Part shown: piece by piece, positions 58,601 to 64,000 of the stretch
How the letters are laid out: the number at the start of each line of letters is the position of its first letter
How positions within the stretch are numbered: the stretch's first letter is position 1
Source of the DNA: Taudactylus pleione
Taxonomy: Eukaryota > Chordata > Amphibia > Anura > Myobatrachidae
Reading direction: 5' to 3'
Assembly: GCA_031769625.1 (NCBI GenBank)
Contig: JAUIMM010002293.1
Location: forward strand, 310,001-374,000
Length of the DNA: 64,000 bases
Notes under the pieces: model-generated
Told to the model about the DNA's origin: nothing
The model's input: the letters and a program-made list of their open reading frames with translations, nothing else
The model's database searches: none
Translations under genes and position numbers: made by a program

Positions 58601-61600
58601 GTTACAGCAGCCTTTGACGGTCAAGCCAGTCGGCCCTTTACTTATGACACAGGCGCACGCTTGGCTCTACTTTGTTGATGCACGTGCGGCTACTGCGCAC
58701 ACAATTCACAAACACAGAAAATATATTTTTTTTGGGTTTGCACTGGAGTGTACTTTGGGGGTTACAGCACCCTTTAACGGTCAAGCCAGCCGGCCCTTTA
58801 CTTATGACACAGGCGCATGCTTGGCACTACTTTGTTGATGCACGTGCGGCTACTGCGCACACAATTCACAAACACAGAAAAAATATTTTGTTATTTGGAT
58901 TGGAGTGTACTTTGGGGGTTACAGCACCCTTTAACGGTCAAGACAGCTGGCCTTTTACTTATGACACAGGCGCACGCTTGGCACTACTTTGTTGATGCAC
59001 GTGCGGCTACTGCGCACACAATTCACCAACAGAAAATATTTTTTTTTTGGTTTGGACTGGAGTGTACTTTGGGGGTTACAGCACCCTTTAACGGTCAAGC
59101 CAGCTGGCCCTTTACTTATGACACAGGCGCACGCTTGGCACTACTTTGTTGATGCACGTGCGGCTACTGCGCACACAATTAACAAACACAGAAAATATTT
59201 TTTTTTTCGGTTTGGACTGGAGTGTACTTGGGGGATACAGGACCCTTTAACGGTCAAGCCAGCTGGCCCTTTACTTATGACACAGGCGCATGCTTGGCAC
59301 TACTTTGTTGATGCACGTGCGGCTACTGCGCACACAATTCACAAACACAGAAAAAAAAAATGTTATTTGGTTTGGAGAGTACTTTGGGGGTTACAGTACC
59401 CTTTAACGGTCAAGCCAGCTGGCCCTTTACTTATGACACAGGCGCACGCTTGGCACTACTTTGTTGATGCACGTGCGGCTACTGCGCATACAATTCACAA
59501 ACACAGAAAATATATTTTTTTTGGGTTTGCACTGGAGTGTACTTTGGGGGTTACAGCACCCTTTAACAGTCAAGCCAGCCGGTCCTTTACTTATGACACA
59601 GGCGCATGCTTGGCACTACTTTGTTGATGCACATGCAGCTACTGCGCACACAATTCACAAACACAGAAAAAATATTTTGTTATTTGGTTTGGAGTGTACT
59701 TTGGGGGTTACAGCACCCTTTAACGGTCAAGCCAGCTGGCCTTTTACTTATGACACAGGCGCACGCTTGGCACTACTTTGTTGATGCACGTGCTGCTACT
59801 GCGCACACAATTCACAAACACAGAAAATATTTTTTTTGTTGGTTTTGACTGGAGTGTTCTTTGGGGGTTACAGCACCCTATAACGGTTAAGCCAGCTGGC
59901 TTTTTACTTATGACACAGGCGCACGCTTGGCACTACTTTGTTGATGCACGTGCGGCTACTGCGCACACAATTCACAAACACAGAAAATATATATTTTTTT
60001 TGGTTTGGACTGGAGTGTACTTTGGGGGTTACAGCACCCTTTAACAGTCAAGCCAGCCGGCCCTTTAGTTATGAAACAGGCGCACGCTTGGCACTAATTT
60101 GTTGATGCACGTGCGGCTACTGCGCACACAATTCACAAACAAAGAAAAAATATTTTGTTATTTGGTTTGGAGTGTACTTTGGGGGTTACAGCACCCTTTA
60201 ACGGTCAAGTCAGCCGGACCCAATACTTATGACACAGGCGCACGCTTGGCAATACTTTGTTGATGCAAGTGCGGCTACTGCGCACACAATTCACAAACAC
60301 AGAAAATATATATTTTTTTGGTTTGGACTGGAGTGTACTTTGGGGGTTAAAGCACCCTTTAATGGTCAAGCCAGCCGGCCCTTTACTTATGACACTGGCG
60401 CACGCTTGGCACTACTTTGTTGATGCACGTGCGGCTACTGCGCACACAATTCACAAACACTGAAAATATTTTTTTTTTTGGTTTGGACTGGAGAGTACTT
60501 TGGGGGTTACAGCACCCTTTAATGGTCAAGCCAGCCGGTCCTTTACTTATGACACAGGCGCACGCTTGGCACTACTTTGTTGATGCACGTGAGGCTACTG
60601 CGCACACAATTCACAAACACAGAAAATATATTTTTTTTGGGTTTGCACTGGAGTGTTCTTTGTGGGTTACAGCACCCTTTAACGGTCAAGCCAGCCGGCC
60701 CTTTACTTATGACACAGGCGCATGCTTGGCACTACTTTGTTGATGCACGTGCGGCTACTGAGCACACAATTCACAAACACAGAAAAAATATTTTGTTATT
60801 TGGTTTGGAGTGTACTTTGGGGGTTACAGCACCCTTTAACGGTCAAGCCAGCCGGCCCTTTACTTATGACACAGGCGCACGCTTGGCACTACTTTGTTGA
60901 TGCACGTGAGGCTACTGCGCACACAATTCACAAACACAGAAAATATTTTTTTTTTGGTTTGGACTGGAGTGTACTTTGGAGGTTACAGCACCCTCTAACG
61001 GTCAAGCCAGATGGCCCTTTACTTATGACACAGGCGCACGCTTTGCACTACTTTGTTGATGCACGTGCAGCTACTGCGCACACAATTCACAAACTCAGAA
61101 AACTTTTTTTTTTGTTTTGACTGGAGTGTTCTTTGGGGGTTACAGCACCCTATAATGGTCAAGCCAGCCGGATTTTTACTTATGACACAGGCGCACGCTT
61201 GGCACTACTTTGTTGATGCACGTGCGGCTACTGCGCACACAATTCACAAACACAGAAAATATTTTTTTTTTGGTTTGGACTGGAGTGTACTTTGGGGGTT
61301 ACAGCACCCTTTAACGGTCAAGTCAGCCGGCCCTTTACTTATGACACAGGCGCACGCTTGGCACTACATTGTTGATGCACAAGCGGCTACTGCGCACACA
61401 ATTCACAAACACAGAAAAGATTTTTTTGGGGGGTTTGTACTGGAGTGTACTTTGTGGGTTACAGCACCCTTTAACGGTCAAGCCAGATGGCCCTTTACTT
61501 ATGACACAGGCGCACGCTTTGCACTACTTTGTTGATGCACGTGCAGCTACTGCGCACACAATTCACAAACTCAGAAAACTTTTTTTTTTGTTTTGACTGG

Positions 61601-64000
61601 AGTGTTCTTTGGGGGTTACAGCACCCTATAATGGTCAAGCCAGCCGGATTTTTACTTATGACACAGGCGCACGCTTGGCACTACTTTGTTGATGCACGTG
61701 CAGCTACTGCGCACACAATTCACAAACACAGAAAATATATATTTTTTTGTTTTGACTGGAGTGTACTTTGGGGGTTACAGCACCCTTTAACGGTTAAGCC
61801 AGCCGGCCCTTTTCTTATGACACAGGCACACGCTTGGCGCTACTTTGTTGATGCACGTGCGGCTACTGCGCACACAATTCACAAACACAGAAAATATTTT
61901 TTTTTTGGTTTGGACTGGAGTGTACTTTGGGGGTTACAGCACCCTTTAATGGTCGAGCCAGCCGGCCCTTTACTTATGACACAGGCACACGCTTGGCACT
62001 ACTTTGTTGATGCACGTGCGGCTACTGCGCACACAATTCACAAACACAGAAAATATATTTTTTTGGGGTTTGCACTGGAGTGTACTTTGGGGGTTACAGC
62101 ACCCTTTAACGGTCAAGCCAGCCGGCCCTTTACTTATGACACAGGCGCATGCTTGGCACTACTTTGTTGATGCACGTGCAGCTACTGCGCACACAATTCA
62201 CAAACACAGAAAAAATATTTTGTTATTTGGTTTGGAGTGTACTTTGGGGGTTACAGTACCCTTTTACAGTCAAGGCAGCTGGCCCTTTACTTATGACACA
62301 GGCGCACGCTTGGCACTACTTTGTTGATGCACGTGCGGCTACTGCGCACACAATTCTCAAACACAAAAAATATTTTTTTTTTGGTTTGGACTGGAGTGTA
62401 CTTTGGGGGTTACAGCACCCTCTAACGGTCAAGCCAGCCATCCCTTTACTTATGACACAGGCGCACGCTTGGCACTACTTTGTTGATGCACGTGCGGCTT
62501 CTGCGCACACAATTCACAAACACAGAAAATATATTTTTTTTGTTTTGACTGGAGTGTACTTTGGGGGTTACCGCACCCTTTAATGGTCGAGCCAGCCGGC
62601 CCTTTACTTATGACACAGGCGCACACTTGGCACTACTTTGTTGATGCACGTGCGGCTACTGCGCACACAATTCACAAACACAGAAAATATATTTATTTTG
62701 GGTTTGCACTGGAGTGTACTTTGGGGGTTACAGCACCATTTAATGGTCAAGCCAGCCAGCCCTTTACTTATGACACAGGCGCATGCTTGGCACTACTTTG
62801 TTGATGCACGTGCGGCTACTGCGCACAAAATTCACAAACACAGAAAAAATATTTTGTTATTTGGTTTAGAGTGTACTTTGGGGGTTACAGCACCCTTTAA
62901 CGGTCAAGCCAGCCGGCCCTTTACTTATGACACAGGCGCACGCTTGGCACTACTTTGTTGATGCACGTGCGGCTACTGCGCACACAAATCACAAACACAG
63001 AAAATATATTTTTTTTTGGTTTGGACTGGAGTGTACTTTGGGGGTTACAGCACCCTTTAACGGTCAAGCCAGCCGGCCCTTTACTTATGACACAGGCGCA
63101 CGCTTGGCACTACATTGTTGATGCACAAGCGGCTACTGCGCACACAATTCACAAACACAGAAAATATTTTTTTTGGGGGTTTGTACTGGAGTGTACTTTG
63201 GGGGTTACAGCACCCTTTAACGGTCAAGCTAGCCGGCCCTTTACTTATGACACAGGCGCATGCTTGGCACTACTTTGTTGATGCACGTGCGGCTACTGCG
63301 CACACAATTCACAAACACAGAAAAAAAAATGTGTTATTTTGTTTGGAGTGTACTTTGGGAGTTACAGTACCCTTTAACGGTCAAGCCAGCTGGCCCTTTA
63401 CTTATGACACAGGCGCACGCTTGGCACTACTTTGTTGATGCACGTGCGGCTACTGCACACACAATTCACAAACACAGAAAATATATATTTTTTGGGTTTG
63501 CAATGGAGTGTTCTTTGGGGGTTACAGCACCCTATAATGGTCAAGCCTGCCAGATTGTTACTTATGACACAGGCGCACGCTTGGCACTACTTTGTTGATG
63601 CACGTGCGGCTACTGCGCACACAATTCACCAACAGAAAATATTTTTTTTTTGGTTTGGACTGGAGTGTACTTTGGGGGTTACAGCACCCTTTAACGGTCA
63701 AGCCAGCTGGCCCTTTACTTATGACACAGGCGCACGCTTGGCACTACTTTGTTGATGCACGTGCGGCTACTGCGCACACAATTAACAAACACAGAAAATA
63801 TTTTTTTTTTCGGTTTGGACTGGAGTGTACTTGGGGGATACAGGACCCTTTAACGGTCAAGCCAGCTGGCCCTTTACTTATGACACAGGCGCATGCTTGG
63901 CACTACTTTGTTGATGCACGTGCGGCTACTGCGCACACAATTCACAAACACAGAAAAAAAAAATGTTATTTGGTTTGGAGAGTACTTTGGGGGTTACAGT
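49630..64000. repeat. Satellite A array, about 90 monomers of about 160 bp (copy 3)
   Basis: TTGTTGATGCACGTGCGGCT recurs from about 49749 to about 63910 every 155-162 bp. Each monomer has CCAGCCGGCCCTTTACTTAT, CACAGGCGCACGCTTGGCAC, CACAATTCACAAACACAG, a variable T-run and GGTTACAGCACCCTTTAACG. Monomer variants (TTTTGTTATTTGG, GTTGGTTTTGACTGG, GGGGGTTTGGACTGG) recur in ordered blocks. The array lies upstream of the transposase start, in the leader. Long open frames inside it arise because many monomers are multiples of three and are not genes. Confidence 0.95.
53590..60338. repeat. Higher-order tandem duplication, 3348-bp unit (21 monomers)
   Basis: Positions from about 53590 to 56985 recur at +3348 (about 56938 to 60338) with almost no change; I saw one substitution, in the T-run at 53778 against 57126. 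A more diverged relative lies at about 51500-53560 at offsets of 2869 and 3348, the difference being three monomers. From about 63600 the same monomer order starts again. Confidence 0.9.

Larger units (their letters stand above)
45838..64000 (-). mobile_element. hAT copy 3: near-complete element over 18 kb with giant satellite
   Basis: It starts TAGGGGTGTGCACCGGCC at 45838 and does not end in the window. The order is left terminus with subterminal repeats, hairpin, transposase (46473-49586, minus), then satellite A to the window edge. Copies 1 and 2 predict that a TATA-bearing right end follows the array. Ordinary hAT elements are a few kilobases; the excess here is all satellite. The transposase is the fullest in the window and could once have mobilised copies 1 and 2. 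Confidence 0.92.

Noticed and set aside
49589..63755. Many plus-strand open frames of 64-213 codons with a repeated protein pattern (for example WSVLWGLQHPLTVKPAGPLL)
   Set aside because: They are translations of satellite A monomers. Frames stay open because many monomers are multiples of three, several frames are open at once, and single-base indels switch frame. There is no start context, domain or selection signal.
49630..64000. Regularly spaced repeats resembling a CRISPR array
   Set aside because: The unit is about 160 bp with no unique spacers, the setting is a eukaryotic transposon, and no cas genes are present.

Overview
This is eukaryotic, almost certainly vertebrate, repeat DNA. 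The spliced and degenerate transposon genes, the LINE-1 in an A/T-rich setting, the PIF/Harbinger pair (transposase plus Myb-like protein), Ty3/Gypsy LTRs with TGTCAC ends and many hAT elements suggest a large amphibian genome, probably a frog. That assignment is inference. I see no host gene, rRNA, tRNA or CRISPR array.

Layout. 1-4012 is a decayed LINE-1 on the minus strand. 4016-8000 holds a MITE cut by a Gypsy-like element that has an LTR with a built-in minisatellite and a gag-only interior. 8790-12760 is a dead PIF/Harbinger element with a two-exon transposase and a convergent three-exon Myb/SANT gene. 12785-14250 contains LTR and MITE scraps. 14253-18119 is a decayed hAT element with BED-finger transposase on the plus strand. 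18364-19514 is an inverted-repeat element. 19829-24058 and 24614-30207 are two non-autonomous hAT copies, each with perfect 8-bp target-site duplications. 30445-34990 holds further hAT relatives. 35125-37310 is a Gypsy pol plus 3' LTR, split by a MITE. 37311-41640 is miscellaneous repeat DNA. 41640-45060 contains rearranged hAT pieces with two MITEs. 45838 to the window end is one hAT element more than 18 kb long.

The most notable object is the hAT family sharing the 8-bp terminus TAGGGGTG. Its best copy (45838 onward) encodes a BED-finger transposase (46473-49586, minus) broken by only one visible stop. Upstream of the transposase start lies a tandem array of about 90 monomers of about 160 bp, running past the window edge; most monomers carry a CACGTG E-box. 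The two shorter copies have 9 such monomers each. In both, a second related satellite (about 135 bp) replaces the catalytic core of the transposase at identical junctions, with about 6 monomers in one copy and 16 in the other. These copies keep the ends, a TATA-bearing outer region, and a 20-bp-stem hairpin beyond the transposase stop; the hairpin shows a paired A-T to C-G change relative to the older copy at 14-18 kb. The family therefore generates and carries satellite DNA inside a mobile element.

All array boundaries and family names come from reading the sequence by eye. Copy numbers and pseudogene edges are approximate unless a duplication or splice site fixes them.
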